A DNA stretch of 64,000 bases from Bin107 sp965221655 (GCA_965221655.1 OZ244906.1:2046001-2110000); one strand, 5' to 3'; numbered from the stretch's first letter, positions 1 to 13,757 are shown. Program-made: numbers and translations. Notes: generated from the letters alone by a model not told the origin.

Positions 1-2114
1 TGCGCGCGCAGGTCGAAACCCTCGGCTTCGCTCTCCCCCAGGTTGGCGTAGGAGGTTTCGATCCGCCGGATGGCGTTTCCCTCGCGCACGACCCGGAAGC
101 CCGCGGGCAACCGCCCTTGCGCCTCCAGGAAGAGGATGGTCTGCCCGGGCAGCGTCGCGGGCACGTTGTCGACTTCGATCCGGAACCAGTCCAGGCTCAA
201 GGAGAAGGGCTCCAGGCGCGCCACCGCACCCACGCCGACCGTTTCCACGTCTTCGGATTCCAGATCGGGATTGGCGCTCGCCACGATGTTCTGTTGCGCT
301 AAAGCGCAGCCGGTCAGGTTGGTCGCGCCGCCGGCCAGGTGCGTTCTCACGTCGCAAACGTTCGGGGTGGACCCTACCAATTCCTTCAGGTTCACGATGG
401 ACATGCCCGGCGGCGAAGCGCCTTTGCCCCAGGACGCGCGCACGGAGAGGTTGTCGTTCAGCCGGTAGCGGGCCGCGGCGCTGCGCGACATCGTCTCGCC
501 CACGTCGTCGTGTTCGTCGTACCTGCCGGCAAGATTGAGGTTCCAGTCCTTGAGGAAGGGAAGGGAGACTTCCGCAAAGGTAGACATGCGCCTCCTGATG
601 CCCCCGAAGGAGGACTGCCCCCCGCCGAGTACGTCGCCGGCGGAGTAGGAGGTTCCCGCGGCGTCCCTGTAGTCGTGCACGCTTTCCCAATCCGTGTAGG
701 CGCCCTCTACTCCCAGCCCCCATCGGGTGCTGCCCCCCGCCATCTCGAAGCCCGACATCCCGAAAGTGGAGCGCACCGCCGTGTGCTTTATGACTTGCGA
801 GTGCTTGTACGAAAGGCTCGTGTCGCGCACGGCTTGCAGGTGCGCGGGGGCAGTCGAAAGGGGGTTTTCCACGTCGTAGTTGCCATCGGCGATGGCCTGT
901 TGAATCGCGCTGGCGCTCACGAAAGTGTCCGCTTTCCTCGTCAGGTCATAGAGGAAGTGGTGCAGGCTGGCGTCGTAGTCGACCTCGCCCAGCTGCCCCC
1001 GCACGCCGAAGACCAGGTCGTATTCCTCGACGTCCGTGCGCCAATCGCGGTTGCCGTGGGCGACGAAGCGGTGCGCGACAAGGAGCGTGTTGGGAAGAGC
1101 GCTGATGTCGGGGTCCGCGAGCAGTTTCGTTCTGAGCGCCTGGGAGGGAGTGAACTCGAAATCCCCGACCGAGGGAGCGTAGATGAGCCTCGTTTCCATC
1201 CAGGAGGCGCGCGCGTCGAGGTAGCCTTCCGCGTTGCCGAGAGGCTGCGTGGCGTTCAGGAACAGGCTTTCGCGCTCGAGGCCTTCCCATTCGTCAAGCC
1301 ACTTGACGTCGGTGTAGTCGAATCCGCAGCCCGTGCCGGAATGGCCGCGCGGATTCGTGAGGCCGCTGACGTAGCCGCTTCCCTGGCAGTCGCCGAGCGG
1401 ACGCGCAAGCGTGGTCGTGGTGCCCGGAGGCGTAAAGAACAGGGTGTTGCCCCCGGTCGAAATGTTGAGCGCGTCGGCGAACGAGCCGCCCTCCTGCCAC
1501 GAACCCCGGGTGTAGTCCCTGTCGGCGTCGCGTATCTCCTCTCGGCGAAAAAGGTCGACGCCAATAACCGCCCGCCCGCGTCCGAACGCTCCTCCCCACA
1601 AAAGGCCCCCGTGCTCGAAGTCGCCGCCCGGCTCCCGGGGCCGGGCCGCGCCCGTCCGGACCTCAAAGCCCTCGATGTCGCGCCGGAGCACGATGTTGAT
1701 GGCCCCGCCGTATGCGTGTCCGCCGTGCAGGGCGGCGGCGTTGTCGCTCAGTATTTCGATCCGCTCGACGGCCGATAGGGGGAGCGTCTCGAAATCGAAA
1801 GAAGCATCCGATATGAGGAGTCCGTTCACGAGCACCGCGGCACTGGACGTCCCCTGGACGAACGGCCTGAAGAGGCCAAAAACGTTGAAGGCCCGGTAGC
1901 TCGACAGCAGGTGCCGCAAGTCTTTTGCACCCGAGAGTTCTATATCCTCGCGCGTGATCACGGCCAGGGGGCGCGCTGCGGCGGCTGCGGAACCCCGAAT
2001 CAGACCCTGGACGGAAGCACCCGCGGGAACCTCCTGGGCCGCGGCGCTCTGCACTCCCGCCAGAAACGCTGCCGCCAGCAACCCATGAACCAAGCAACGA
2101 TGAATCACACGCAT
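1..2114 (-). CDS. TonB-dependent outer-membrane receptor (3' end beyond window)
   Basis: The frame stays open from the ATG at 2114 to the left window edge (about 704 residues), so the C-terminal barrel strands are missing. An N-terminal signal peptide ends near residue 26 in an Ala-rich stretch. It is followed by a plug domain (AVITREDIELSGAKDLRHLL, then a VLVNG and VERIEIL segment typical of the plug) and then long alternating aromatic/polar barrel strands. A GGGAGG ribosome site lies 6 nt before the ATG. This family imports siderophores, cobalamin, sugars or other large ligands with energy from TonB-ExbBD; the substrate cannot be read here. No regulator or TonB gene is adjacent. The family call is firm, the substrate unknown. 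Confidence 0.93.
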   Translation of the reverse strand, partial: MRVIHRCLVHGLLAAAFLAGVQSAAAQEVPAGASVQGLIRGSAAAAARPLAVITREDIELSGAKDLRHLLSSYRAFNVFGLFRPFVQGTSSAAVLVNGLLISDASFDFETLPLSAVERIEILSDNAAALHGGHAYGGAINIVLRRDIEGFEVRTGAARPREPGGDFEHGGLLWGGAFGRGRAVIGVDLFRREEIRDADRDYTRGSWQEGGSFADALNISTGGNTLFFTPPGTTTTLARPLGDCQGSGYVSGLTNPRGHSGTGCGFDYTDVKWLDEWEGLERESLFLNATQPLGNAEGYLDARASWMETRLIYAPSVGDFEFTPSQALRTKLLADPDISALPNTLLVAHRFVAHGNRDWRTDVEEYDLVFGVRGQLGEVDYDASLHHFLYDLTRKADTFVSASAIQQAIADGNYDVENPLSTAPAHLQAVRDTSLSYKHSQVIKHTAVRSTFGMSGFEMAGGSTRWGLGVEGAYTDWESVHDYRDAAGTSYSAGDVLGGGQSSFGGIRRRMSTFAEVSLPFLKDWNLNLAGRYDEHDDVGETMSRSAAARYRLNDNLSVRASWGKGASPPGMSIVNLKELVGSTPNVCDVRTHLAGGATNLTGCALAQQNIVASANPDLESEDVETVGVGAVARLEPFSLSLDWFRIEVDNVPATLPGQTILFLEAQGRLPAGFRVVREGNAIRRIETSYANLGESEAEGFDLRA

Positions 2115-2156
2115 TACGAGCCTCCCGAATCCCTTAAATGAAAATTCCTCCAAGAA

Positions 2157-2186
2157 ATTAAACCATACCAGAAAAATACAATACAA
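2157..2186 (-). promoter_or_regulatory. Candidate promoter of the TonB receptor gene
   Basis: In a short AT-rich stretch upstream of the receptor gene the minus strand reads TTGTAT, 18 nt, TTTAAT. The -10 matches sigma-70 consensus at five of six positions, the -35 at only three. It lies about 43 nt before the start codon. It is a candidate only. Confidence 0.35.
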
Positions 2187-2352
2187 GATGAACCATTGTT
2201 TTCAGTGCTTTTCTGCCAATATCCCCGCTGTGGTACGGCCGGGTTTCCCCAAAGAGCCCCGGCACGCACACAAACGCGAGCGCGGAGGCGTCCGCTCTCC
2301 CGCCCGAAAAAGCGCGCAGACCCGGGGGACTCTCTCCGTTTTACTGCGAGAT

Positions 2353-2865
2353 TTACCGCGAGAAATAGAGTTCCATCCACTGTTCGACGTCGAAGCGCCA
2401 CATTTGGAGGCTCTCGCGCCGGAAGACGCTCTCGAAAAGAGGCTTCGCCTCTCCGGTGCGCAGCACCCGAAAGGCCCACCGCACCGCGTGGGCGGCGTCG
2501 CCCGGCGGATCGTGCGCATCGCCGCTCACCATGGCGCGCGCGGCGCGCAGCCAGTGCCCGCGGGCCAGAGGGTCTTCAATCACGTCGTATTCGACTTCGA
2601 CCGCGTAGTCGGGGCTCTCCCCCGCGCGCACACAGCGAAACCGGGTGCGTGAAAGACCCGCGCAGGCGGCTTCTTGCACCTCCGCTTCCTCGGGGGTGTT
2701 GGGCGAGATGACGTGGGCGTCGGTGAGCACCAGACGGGCCTGCACCGCTACGAGGTAGGACTTTTGCGGTTGGGCGCGCGTGATGCGCCGAAACGGCGAA
2801 TCCTCAAGCGAGACGCACCCGAAGAGAACGAGCAGGACGAGCAGACAAACGACGCGACGATTCAT
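2353..2865 (-). CDS. Small predicted lipoprotein, function unknown
   Basis: A 170-residue protein starting with a basic n-region, a Leu/Val-rich core and the lipobox LFGC, with Cys17 as the predicted lipidation site. The rest is soluble, rich in Arg and Glu, and ends WMELYFSR. No enzyme motif is recognisable. The layout resembles small envelope lipoproteins that carry an ABC-type auxiliary (DUF330/LptE-like) fold, but that is only an impression. It lies upstream of the TonB receptor on the same strand with a gap of about 240 nt that contains the candidate receptor promoter, so the two are probably not one transcript. Confidence 0.7.
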   Translation of the reverse strand: MNRRVVCLLVLLVLFGCVSLEDSPFRRITRAQPQKSYLVAVQARLVLTDAHVISPNTPEEAEVQEAACAGLSRTRFRCVRAGESPDYAVEVEYDVIEDPLARGHWLRAARAMVSGDAHDPPGDAAHAVRWAFRVLRTGEAKPLFESVFRRESLQMWRFDVEQWMELYFSR

Positions 2866-2896
2866 CGCTTCCCCCTTTGCCGGCGGCGGGGAAATC

Positions 2897-3298
2897 TCAT
2901 GGGCGGCGGCCTTGTGCGTATTCGATTTTGGGCCACAAATCCCAGACGCGCGCGTGCAGGCGCTCCTCGCCCTGATCCAGCAGGCTCACGCGCACGCCGC
3001 GCGACTGGTTGACAAGCTTTTTGTAAAGAATCGGCACGTCGAGGTCGCCCACGGCCTCATCCACCTCGCGGAAGCGCTCAAGCCCCTTCTTGAGGTTGGC
3101 GAGGCCACCCTTGTAGTGGCGCTGCTGGAGCTTCACGTAGCCCGCGGCGATCTGGATGAGCCCCTGGTAGAACTTTTTCGGCACGGGTTCGGCGTGCATC
3201 CAGATGCCCTCCCACGCCTCGTGGGCGCACCAGTATTCTCCCTGGTTGAAGAGAAAAACGCCCGCGTCGCTGCGCGCCTCCCAGGGGATGGGGAACAA
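2897..3298 (-). CDS. DUF309 family protein
   Basis: A 133-residue helical protein with the DUF309 hallmark: F-N-x-G-E-Y-x-x-A-H-E-A-W-E (residues about 16-29), followed by KKFYQGLIQIAAGYVKL. These residues form the conserved acidic/His cluster of the family, whose biochemical role is not established. No ATG fits. I place the start at TTG 3298 because GGAGGA lies 6 nt upstream and the conserved region begins soon after. Its end is about 30 nt from the lipoprotein start, so the two may be co-transcribed. Confidence 0.85.
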   Translation of the reverse strand: MFPIPWEARSDAGVFLFNQGEYWCAHEAWEGIWMHAEPVPKKFYQGLIQIAAGYVKLQQRHYKGGLANLKKGLERFREVDEAVGDLDVPILYKKLVNQSRGVRVSLLDQGEERLHARVWDLWPKIEYAQGRRP

Positions 3299-3703
3299 GG
3301 CGCATCCTCCCGTACGTATCGACCGAAGCGGGGGTGCGAATCCGCCACGCGCATGATAGCACCTCGCGCGGCGTTGCGACACGCGGGAAAACACATGACA
3401 AGGACGGGGGCGCACTCCGGCTTCGCCCGAAGCGAGGGTTTTCGCGTCGGGTGAACCGAGCCGCGCGCGGCCAACCGGTGCGAACGCACACGTCCTCTCA
3501 CCTCGGGCAAGCCTACTGACCCTGCGGGAGAGGACGCCGCCCGCACCTCTTTCTCTTAAGTTCGGAAGGACGGGCCACACGCTTCGGCAATCGCGTTGGC
3601 ACCTCCGGCGGCGAAGCGAGGCCGACGGGGTGCGCGGCTTGGGCCGCGTCCTCATTCCGACCCGCGGAGGCGGATTCCCCGCGGGCTGCACGCCCCTGCG
3701 GCG
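3299..3703. other. Intergenic stretch without a supported gene
   Basis: About 405 nt between the DUF309 start and the stop of the sugar-binding protein gene. Overlapping frames here are GC-driven shadows with no family resemblance. A 7-bp hairpin (CCCGCGG/CCGCGGG, 3661-3685) lies just after the sugar transporter stop. It has no U-run, so it is at best a weak terminator. Nothing else is recognisable. Confidence 0.5.
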
Positions 3704-4612
3704 TCAGGGTGCGTTTTTCTGCGTCATGACGAAGGCCTGGATGACGTGGGACTTGGGCAGCTTCTCCCCATTGGCGAGGCGGATGCCGTTGCGTACGGAC
3801 ACGCGGCCCTCCTCGTCGAAGGGAATAGCGAGGGTGGCCGTCATCTCGCCGCGCTTGATGGCCTGCACCGCGTCCTTGATGGCGTCCATCCCGAAGACCT
3901 TGATGCCCTTGCGGCCCGCGGCGCGGATGGCGCCCAGAACGCCCATGGCCATCGAGTCGTTGTAGCAGAACACCCAGTCGATCTTCTTGTTCTTCTGGAG
4001 GATGTTCTCCATCACCTCGAGGGCCTTCACGCGGTTGTACATGCCCGTCTGGTGGGCGACGACGTTGACGCCCGGGTTCTTCGCCCACACGGCGTCGGAG
4101 CCCGTCTTGCGATCGTCGGAGGAAGCGGCCCCGGGGATGCCCGACATCACGACGAGGTTGCCCTTGCCCTGCATCTGCTTGACGACCCATTCCGCGCCGA
4201 TGCGGCCCATCTCCTTGTTGTCCGTACCGACGAAGTGCACCACGGCGGGGTCGCTGTTCCAGCGCTGGACGGCGACGACTTTGATGCCCTTCGCCGCCGC
4301 CTTGCGCAGCGTGGGTTCGGTGCCCTTCGAGACCGTGTTGACGAAGAGCACGTCCACGCCCTTGGTGATCATGTCCTCCAGATCGTTGATCTGCTTGGCG
4401 AGCTTGTCCTGGCTGTCGGTGATGATGATGCTGACGCCGTGCTTCTTCGCCTCCAGGCGCATGTGCTTGGCCACGGTGGCGTAGGCGGGGTGGTGCAGCC
4501 CCGAGAAGGACGCCCCGAGTCTGGGTTTTTTCTTCATCGCCGCCTGGGCGGGCGACGACCCCGCGAGGGCCAGAACAATCGCGAGGGCGAGAAAGCCTAC
4601 GATTCGTTTCAT
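3704..4612 (-). CDS. Sugar ABC transporter substrate-binding protein (RbsB/XylF-like)
   Basis: A 302-residue periplasmic binding protein of the type 1 (ribose-binding) fold. A cleavable signal peptide covers residues 1 to about 24 (MKRIVGFL...PAQAA). The mature part shows the fold's landmarks: GASFSGLHHP near the N-terminus, IITDSQDK, VDVLFVN, VGTDNKEMG, and VFCYNDSMAMGVLGAI followed by KVFGMDAI. The start is the ATG at 4612 with AGGAGG upstream; a longer frame exists but lacks a ribosome site. It captures a pentose/hexose-like ligand for the ATPase and permease encoded just upstream. It is the last gene of the three-gene operon. The exact sugar is unknown. Confidence 0.93.
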   Translation of the reverse strand: MKRIVGFLALAIVLALAGSSPAQAAMKKKPRLGASFSGLHHPAYATVAKHMRLEAKKHGVSIIITDSQDKLAKQINDLEDMITKGVDVLFVNTVSKGTEPTLRKAAAKGIKVVAVQRWNSDPAVVHFVGTDNKEMGRIGAEWVVKQMQGKGNLVVMSGIPGAASSDDRKTGSDAVWAKNPGVNVVAHQTGMYNRVKALEVMENILQKNKKIDWVFCYNDSMAMGVLGAIRAAGRKGIKVFGMDAIKDAVQAIKRGEMTATLAIPFDEEGRVSVRNGIRLANGEKLPKSHVIQAFVMTQKNAP

Positions 4613-4638
4613 GGTCCTGCCTCCTTTGGTTGGGATGC

Positions 4639-6141
4639 TCACGTGGCTCCATCGGCAGCGGCTCCCACCATGAGCCGCAACACCTTCTCCTGTTTGGCCT
4701 CCGCGCGGGGGAACTCCCCGGCGACGCGCCCGTTTCTCACGACGACGACGCGGTTGGCGATGCGCAGCACCTCGGGCAAGTCGGAGCTGATGACCAGAAT
4801 CGCCACGCCGCGCTCTTGCAGCTCGCGGATGAGGGCGTAGATTTCCGCCTTGGCACCCACGTCCACCCCCCGGGTGGGCTCGTCGAAGATGAGGGCGCGC
4901 GCGCCGGTGTCCATCCAGCGCGAGAGGATGACTTTTTGCTGGTTGCCGCCGCTCAGCGCCCCCACGGGCTGGCGCGGCCCCCGCGTGGCGATGCGCAGCT
5001 CCGAGATGAAGCGGCGCACGCTCGATTCCTGCGCGGCCCGGCGTATGAAGCCGCCGCTCGTGTACTTCCCCAGGGTGGCGAGCGTGCTGTTCTCCTTGAC
5101 GAGGAGTTGCATCACCAGACCCTGGAGCTTGCGATCCTCGGGCACCATGCCGAGACCCGCGGCGATGCGCTTGCGCACGCCGCCGCGCAGCGTCTGCCCC
5201 CCGAGGCGCACCACGCCCCCCGCCGCCGCTTCGGAGCCGAAGAGCAGATGGGCGAACTCGCTGCGCCCCGAGCCGATGAGGCCCGCCAGGCCGACCACCT
5301 CGCCCGCACGCACGCCGAGCGATATGCCGTGCACGACCCGGCCGTCCGTGAGCCCCTCCGCCTCGAGGAGGAAGGGGGCGTCGGGGGCGGGCTCGAGCGG
5401 GGGAGCGGCCTCGGCGAGGCGGCGGCCGACCATCGCCAGGACGAGGCTGTCTATCTCCGTTTCAGAAACTGCACTCGCGTGGACCCGCTCGCCGTCGCGC
5501 AGCACCGTCACGCGATCAGCGATTTGAAAAACCTCATCCAGGCGGTGCGAGATGTAGATGACGCCCAGCCCCTGGGCCTTGAGACGCGCGATGACGCGAA
5601 ACAACACCTCGATTTCGCTTTGGGTGAGGGGGGCGGTGGGCTCGTCCATCACCAGCACGCGCGAGGCGCGCGAAAGGGCCTTGGCGATTTCGACCATCTG
5701 TTTTTGCGCCACCCCCAATTCGTCCACCGGGGTGCGCGGGTCGATGGATACGCCCAGCTCGTTCAGGATTTCCGCGGTGCGCGCGTTCATCTCGCGGGTC
5801 GCCACGAAGCCCGCCCCCAGCCGGGGCTCGTGGCCGAGAAAGACGTTTTGCGCCACGGTGAGCTTTCGCACGAGGTTCAGCTCCTGGTAGATGACGGCCA
5901 CGCCCATCGCCAGTGCCTCGTGGGGGTTCGTGACGCGGTAGTCCTCGCCGCCCAGGCGTATCTCGCCCGCGTCGCGTCTGTGAACGCCCGCGAGAATCTT
6001 GATGAGGGTGGACTTGCCCGCGCCGTTTTCTCCGATTAAGGCGTGCACCTCGCCGGGCACGACCTCGAAATCGACGCGAGAGAGAGCCTGCACGCCCGGA
6101 AAGGCCTTGGATATCCCCCGCATCGTCAGCAGTGCGGACAC
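4639..6141 (-). CDS. Sugar ABC transporter ATP-binding protein, two ABC domains (RbsA/MglA-like)
   Basis: A 500-residue protein with two fused ABC domains, the normal length for RbsA/XylG/MglA. Domain 1 has a perfect Walker A (GENGAGKST, 37-45), an atypical signature LGVAQKQMVEIAKAL and Walker B VLVMDEPTAPL. Domain 2 has the degenerate P-loop GLIGSGRSE usual for this family, the signature LSGGNQQKV and Walker B ALIFDEPTRGVDVG. It powers import by the permease encoded 5 nt upstream, at the inner face of the membrane. Tight spacing on both sides makes a three-gene operon, permease-ATPase-binding protein. Confidence 0.96.
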   Translation of the reverse strand: MSALLTMRGISKAFPGVQALSRVDFEVVPGEVHALIGENGAGKSTLIKILAGVHRRDAGEIRLGGEDYRVTNPHEALAMGVAVIYQELNLVRKLTVAQNVFLGHEPRLGAGFVATREMNARTAEILNELGVSIDPRTPVDELGVAQKQMVEIAKALSRASRVLVMDEPTAPLTQSEIEVLFRVIARLKAQGLGVIYISHRLDEVFQIADRVTVLRDGERVHASAVSETEIDSLVLAMVGRRLAEAAPPLEPAPDAPFLLEAEGLTDGRVVHGISLGVRAGEVVGLAGLIGSGRSEFAHLLFGSEAAAGGVVRLGGQTLRGGVRKRIAAGLGMVPEDRKLQGLVMQLLVKENSTLATLGKYTSGGFIRRAAQESSVRRFISELRIATRGPRQPVGALSGGNQQKVILSRWMDTGARALIFDEPTRGVDVGAKAEIYALIRELQERGVAILVISSDLPEVLRIANRVVVVRNGRVAGEFPRAEAKQEKVLRLMVGAAADGAT

Positions 6142-6145
6142 GTGT

Positions 6146-7126
6146 TCACTGCCTGTGGACGAGCTGGCGGTCGATGATGACCGCCAGTGCGATGACGACG
6201 CCCTTGGCGACGAGTTGCCAGTGCGCGCTGATATCGTGGAGGTTCAGGCCGTTGTTGAGAACGCCGATGGTAAAGGCCCCGGCAAGGGTGCCGAACACGC
6301 GGCCCTCCCCGCCCGCCAGGCTCGTCCCGCCGATGACGACGGCGGCGATGGCGTCGAGCTCCGCCTGGATGCCCATGTTCGCCTGAGCGGACTGGAGACG
6401 CCCGATGATGAGCAGCGAGGCGACCCCCACACCCAGGCCGCAGATGGAGAAGACCAGCGTGCGCACCCGCTCGACGTTGATGCCAGAGAGGCGGGCGGCC
6501 TCCTCGTTGCCGCCCACGGCGTAGACCGACGTGCCGAAGGCCGTGCGCGTGAGCACCACGTGGGCGAGAACGTAGACGACGATGAGGACGTAAATCGGAA
6601 TCGGCAGCCCGAAGAGGTGGCCCTGCCCGAAGTTGCGGTACCACCCGCCGAAGCGGGTGACGGGAAACGAATCGGTAATCACCAGGGCGATGCCGTGGTA
6701 GATGGTCATGCCCGCCAGGGTGGCCACGAAGGCGTTGATGCGCGCGAAGGCGACGAGGACGCCGTTCCACAGCCCGCAGGCCAGGGCGACGCCCAGCATA
6801 ACGAGGATGCCCCCAGCGTCGCCCAGGACGTTCATGGACATGATACCCACCACGCCCGAAAGCGCCATGACCGAGCCGACCGAGAGGTCGAAGCCGCCCG
6901 AGATCATGACGAACGTCATCCCTGCGGCGATGATGGCGTTGATGGAGACCTGGCGGGCGACGTTGATGAGGTTCGCCGGGTTCAGGAAGGCCTCTGACGT
7001 AACCGAGAGCACGATGCACAAAAACGCGAGCCCGATGACGGGCCCGAAACGCACCAGCACGCCGTACGCCGGCCCGTGGCCGGCATGCACTTCGCCTGCC
7101 CCCTGCGCGTGGGCATCTTCCGCCAT
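6146..7126 (-). CDS. Sugar ABC transporter permease (RbsC-like)
   Basis: A 326-residue inner-membrane permease of the BPD_transp_2 family with 8-10 hydrophobic segments. Family landmarks are MTFVMISGGFDLSVGSVMAL (about 90-110) and the cytoplasmic coupling-loop region GGTSLAGGEGRVFGTLAGA near the C-terminus. The start is the ATG at 7126, with GGAG 9 nt upstream, giving a polar His/Gly-rich N-terminal tail before the first segment. It is the first gene of the sugar uptake operon. Confidence 0.94.
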   Translation of the reverse strand: MAEDAHAQGAGEVHAGHGPAYGVLVRFGPVIGLAFLCIVLSVTSEAFLNPANLINVARQVSINAIIAAGMTFVMISGGFDLSVGSVMALSGVVGIMSMNVLGDAGGILVMLGVALACGLWNGVLVAFARINAFVATLAGMTIYHGIALVITDSFPVTRFGGWYRNFGQGHLFGLPIPIYVLIVVYVLAHVVLTRTAFGTSVYAVGGNEEAARLSGINVERVRTLVFSICGLGVGVASLLIIGRLQSAQANMGIQAELDAIAAVVIGGTSLAGGEGRVFGTLAGAFTIGVLNNGLNLHDISAHWQLVAKGVVIALAVIIDRQLVHRQ

Positions 7127-7330
7127 GGCGACTCCCGTAGAGGTTGCGAGACTGCGCCAAAACGACTCTTCGGCTACCTGGTTGCGCCCAGTATACACCA
7201 AACGGGGGAAAGAAGAAGACGGCGCATGCGGGCGGGGTTAGTTTCGGTGCGGACGGGCGCAGGGGCCGAGGCTTGCGCGAGGAGAGCGAGAGATTACATT
7301 GGGGCGGGTAGCGCCGAAGGAGGAACTTTC

Positions 7331-7364
7331 CGTAGGGACGGCCGCCGTGGCCGTCCGTTCTACG
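7331..7364. repeat. Strong palindromic hairpin, possible dispersed REP-like element
   Basis: GGACGGCC and GGCCGTCC form a perfect 8-bp stem around the loop GCCGT (7336-7356). The arms extend through CGTAG and CTACG with a 3-nt bulge. It lies between the sugar permease gene and the Mrr-like gene and has no U-run on either side. It looks like an intergenic palindromic element rather than a terminator. No second copy was seen in this window. Confidence 0.45.
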
Positions 7365-7387
7365 CCAAAGCAGGCATAGGGGACATT

Positions 7388-8218
7388 TCAGATATTCGAA
7401 AAAAACTCCTCACTCGGTTCTCCTACCTCGACTTTCTTTACGCCGAGGCTCAACTCTTTCAGTAAATCGCAAAGCGCCAAGCCGTCAATGAGGTCGATCG
7501 CCGGAGCCCCGTCCCTAACCGCCTCGCGCTCCGCGTCTTTCGTGAACCTTCCGGTGGTGATGAACAGCCCCTTGTCCGCACGCCCGACCATCGCTCCCCG
7601 AAAATCACGAATCGCACTCGCAGCTACTGACCCGACATATCTTTTGCACTGGAAGCGAACGTGAAACGAGAGGAGATTCACGCGCAGGACGCCCGCCCCA
7701 TCTATCCCGCCGTCGCCTGACTTGCCCGTAACTTCCACTTTTGTGAACCCCGATTCCCGAAGCAACCGCTGGCACAGCCGCTCAAAGGCATCGGGATTCA
7801 TACCTTGGAGGATGCGGAGCAGTTCTTCTCTCCAACTCATCTCGGGAGATTCCACAGAGGAGGCGTCGCCCGCTTTTCTGTTTGCCCGATAATTCTTCTG
7901 CCACTCCCGGATGCGGGTGCGTACTTCGCCGTCGTTCTCAATCCCGCGGCCCTGCTCCGTGATTGCCCAGACACCCCGCGCCGTATTTTCAACCGCGCCT
8001 ACGCCCTTAAGCCACGTGCGCGACCACGCACAGCGATATTCGAACTCGGATTGCGGACCGTCCCCGTGCGGAACGTCCAACACCTCGTCCGGCAAGCCGA
8101 TGTCGGATGCGATTTGTTCCGCCAACTCCTGAATCGAAGCGGAACCCCCGTTATGTTCCAAGGCCTTGAGGGTAGGCCAAAGCAAGTCGATGTGAGACGG
8201 CATTCGATGTCGCGTCAT
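7388..8218 (-). CDS. Mrr-like restriction endonuclease
   Basis: A 276-residue protein with the two-part Mrr layout. The N-terminal winged-helix part (residues 8-90, HIDLLWPTLKAL...) is the Mrr_N type. The C-terminal PD-(D/E)xK nuclease shows FERLCQRLL (E147), GDGGIDG (D173) and FQCKRY (Q190, K192), followed by GLFITTGRFT. All catalytic positions are intact. Mrr enzymes cut modified DNA. The start is the ATG at 8218 with AAGGAG 9 nt before it. It stands alone, head to tail downstream of the 5S terminator, with no methylase partner, as expected for a modification-dependent enzyme. Confidence 0.9.
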   Translation of the reverse strand: MTRHRMPSHIDLLWPTLKALEHNGGSASIQELAEQIASDIGLPDEVLDVPHGDGPQSEFEYRCAWSRTWLKGVGAVENTARGVWAITEQGRGIENDGEVRTRIREWQKNYRANRKAGDASSVESPEMSWREELLRILQGMNPDAFERLCQRLLRESGFTKVEVTGKSGDGGIDGAGVLRVNLLSFHVRFQCKRYVGSVAASAIRDFRGAMVGRADKGLFITTGRFTKDAEREAVRDGAPAIDLIDGLALCDLLKELSLGVKKVEVGEPSEEFFSNI

Positions 8219-8322
8219 GCACTATTCTCCTTAAATCCACGTTTCGTTCGTTCATTCGGCATGTATAGAGATTTAAGGGTTTCAGACCAATCGGGCAAGG
8301 GCAATGCAGCACAAAGAACAGC

Positions 8323-8375
8323 AAAAAGCCCCGCCGGGCAGCGAGGCTTGGTTCGCCTGCGCCCGACGGGGCTTC
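8323..8375 (-). terminator. Rho-independent terminator of the rRNA operon
   Basis: On the minus strand just after 5S, AAGCCCCGTCGGGC pairs with GCCCGGCGGGGCTT and is followed by a T-run. The long GC-rich arm plus U-tract is a textbook intrinsic terminator. Confidence 0.9.
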
Positions 8376-8383
8376 GTTTATAC

Positions 8384-8497
8384 TCCGGCGACGACCCACT
8401 CTCCCACGGAAAAAACCGCAGTACCATAGGCGCTGGCGGGCTTAACTACCGTGTTCGGGATGGGAACGGGTGTGGCCCCGCCGCTATAGCCACCGGA
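8384..8497 (-). rRNA. rrf: 5S ribosomal RNA
   Basis: About 114 nt. It shows the conserved central segment CACACCCGTTCCCATCCCGA followed by ACACGG and complementary ends (CCGGTGGC with GTCGCCGG). It is the last gene of the operon, about 75 nt after 23S. Ends are accurate to a few nucleotides. Confidence 0.95.
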
Positions 8498-8572
8498 AAA
8501 AAGTTTCGACAACCGAATCGCGCGGGGCGTCATGCGGCTCCCCGGCCGGGAACCCGTATGAAAGATTTCAAT

Positions 8573-11569
<2,997 letters not shown>

Positions 11570-11638
11570 GAATCTTGAGATCACGATTCTCAGCCAAAAC
11601 TGAGAGCCTACATGATTATGCCAATTCACGCGATTCGA

Positions 11639-11651
11639 TTGTCAAAGAGCA
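11639..11651 (-). promoter_or_regulatory. boxA antitermination site before 23S
   Basis: The minus strand reads TGCTCTTTGACAA in the spacer between tRNA-Ala and 23S. This closely matches the Nus-factor boxA consensus (TGCTCTTTAACA), which keeps RNA polymerase resistant to Rho across 23S. Confidence 0.75.
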
Positions 11652-11704
11652 AAGCGCGGGAGAAACTCCCGCCCAAAGCCGAAAAATTCGCCATGACGCC
11701 GCAA

Positions 11705-11780
11705 TGGTGGAGATGAGCGGGCTCGAACCGCCGACCTCCTGGTTGCAAACCAGGCGCTCTCCCGACTGAGCTACATCCCC
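11705..11780 (-). tRNA. tRNA-Ala (UGC)
   Basis: A 76-nt cloverleaf beginning GGGGATGTAGCTCAG and ending with encoded CCA. Anticodon TGC sits in the loop of a CCTGG/CCAGG stem, with GGTTCGAGCC in the T arm. It lies in the 16S-23S spacer, after tRNA-Ile in transcription order. Confidence 0.97.
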
Positions 11781-11836
11781 ATGCAGAAGAACCTCTCCGG
11801 TACCGACCCGCGCAAAATCGCCCCGCGCGTTCGGCA

Positions 11837-11913
11837 TGGTGGGCCTACCTGGACTTGAACCAGGGACCTCGCGCTTATCAGGCGCGCGCTCTGACCAACT
11901 GAGCTATAGGCCC
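11837..11913 (-). tRNA. tRNA-Ile (GAU)
   Basis: A 77-nt cloverleaf beginning GGGCCTATAGCTCAG, anticodon GAT, T arm GGTTCAAGTCC, with encoded CCA. It is the first spacer tRNA after 16S; 56 nt separate it from tRNA-Ala. Confidence 0.97.
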
Positions 11914-12200
11914 GCGACCCGGCTCGCGCAGCCCGACTTTTCCCTCGGGCTCCACCCAGGCGTTCCGCCGCATTCCGCGTTCGGGACGATCCGCATACCC
12001 GCTGTGGCGTCAATTTCAAGAACAGGATATGGACGGCCCGAGACGGGCTATCGACCTGGAAACGTCAATTCCTCCTGCCCTCAGCCTGCCGTGCGCAACG
12101 GCGGCGCCGAGCGATCCTCAGGCAACAGGGCGTGCATGAACTGCGATGCGCGCCGCCCTGCCCCCTCCCGCTCTTTTGGAGGAGTGAATCGTTGATGACG

Positions 12201-13757
<1,557 letters not shown>

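Noticed and set aside
339..1778. Long plus-strand frame (479 residues)
   Set aside because: It lies antisense to the TonB receptor gene, shows no family pattern and has GC-driven Arg/Ala/Gly composition.
3661..3685. Terminator after the sugar ABC operon
   Set aside because: The 7-bp hairpin has no following U-run, so the evidence is too weak for a terminator call.
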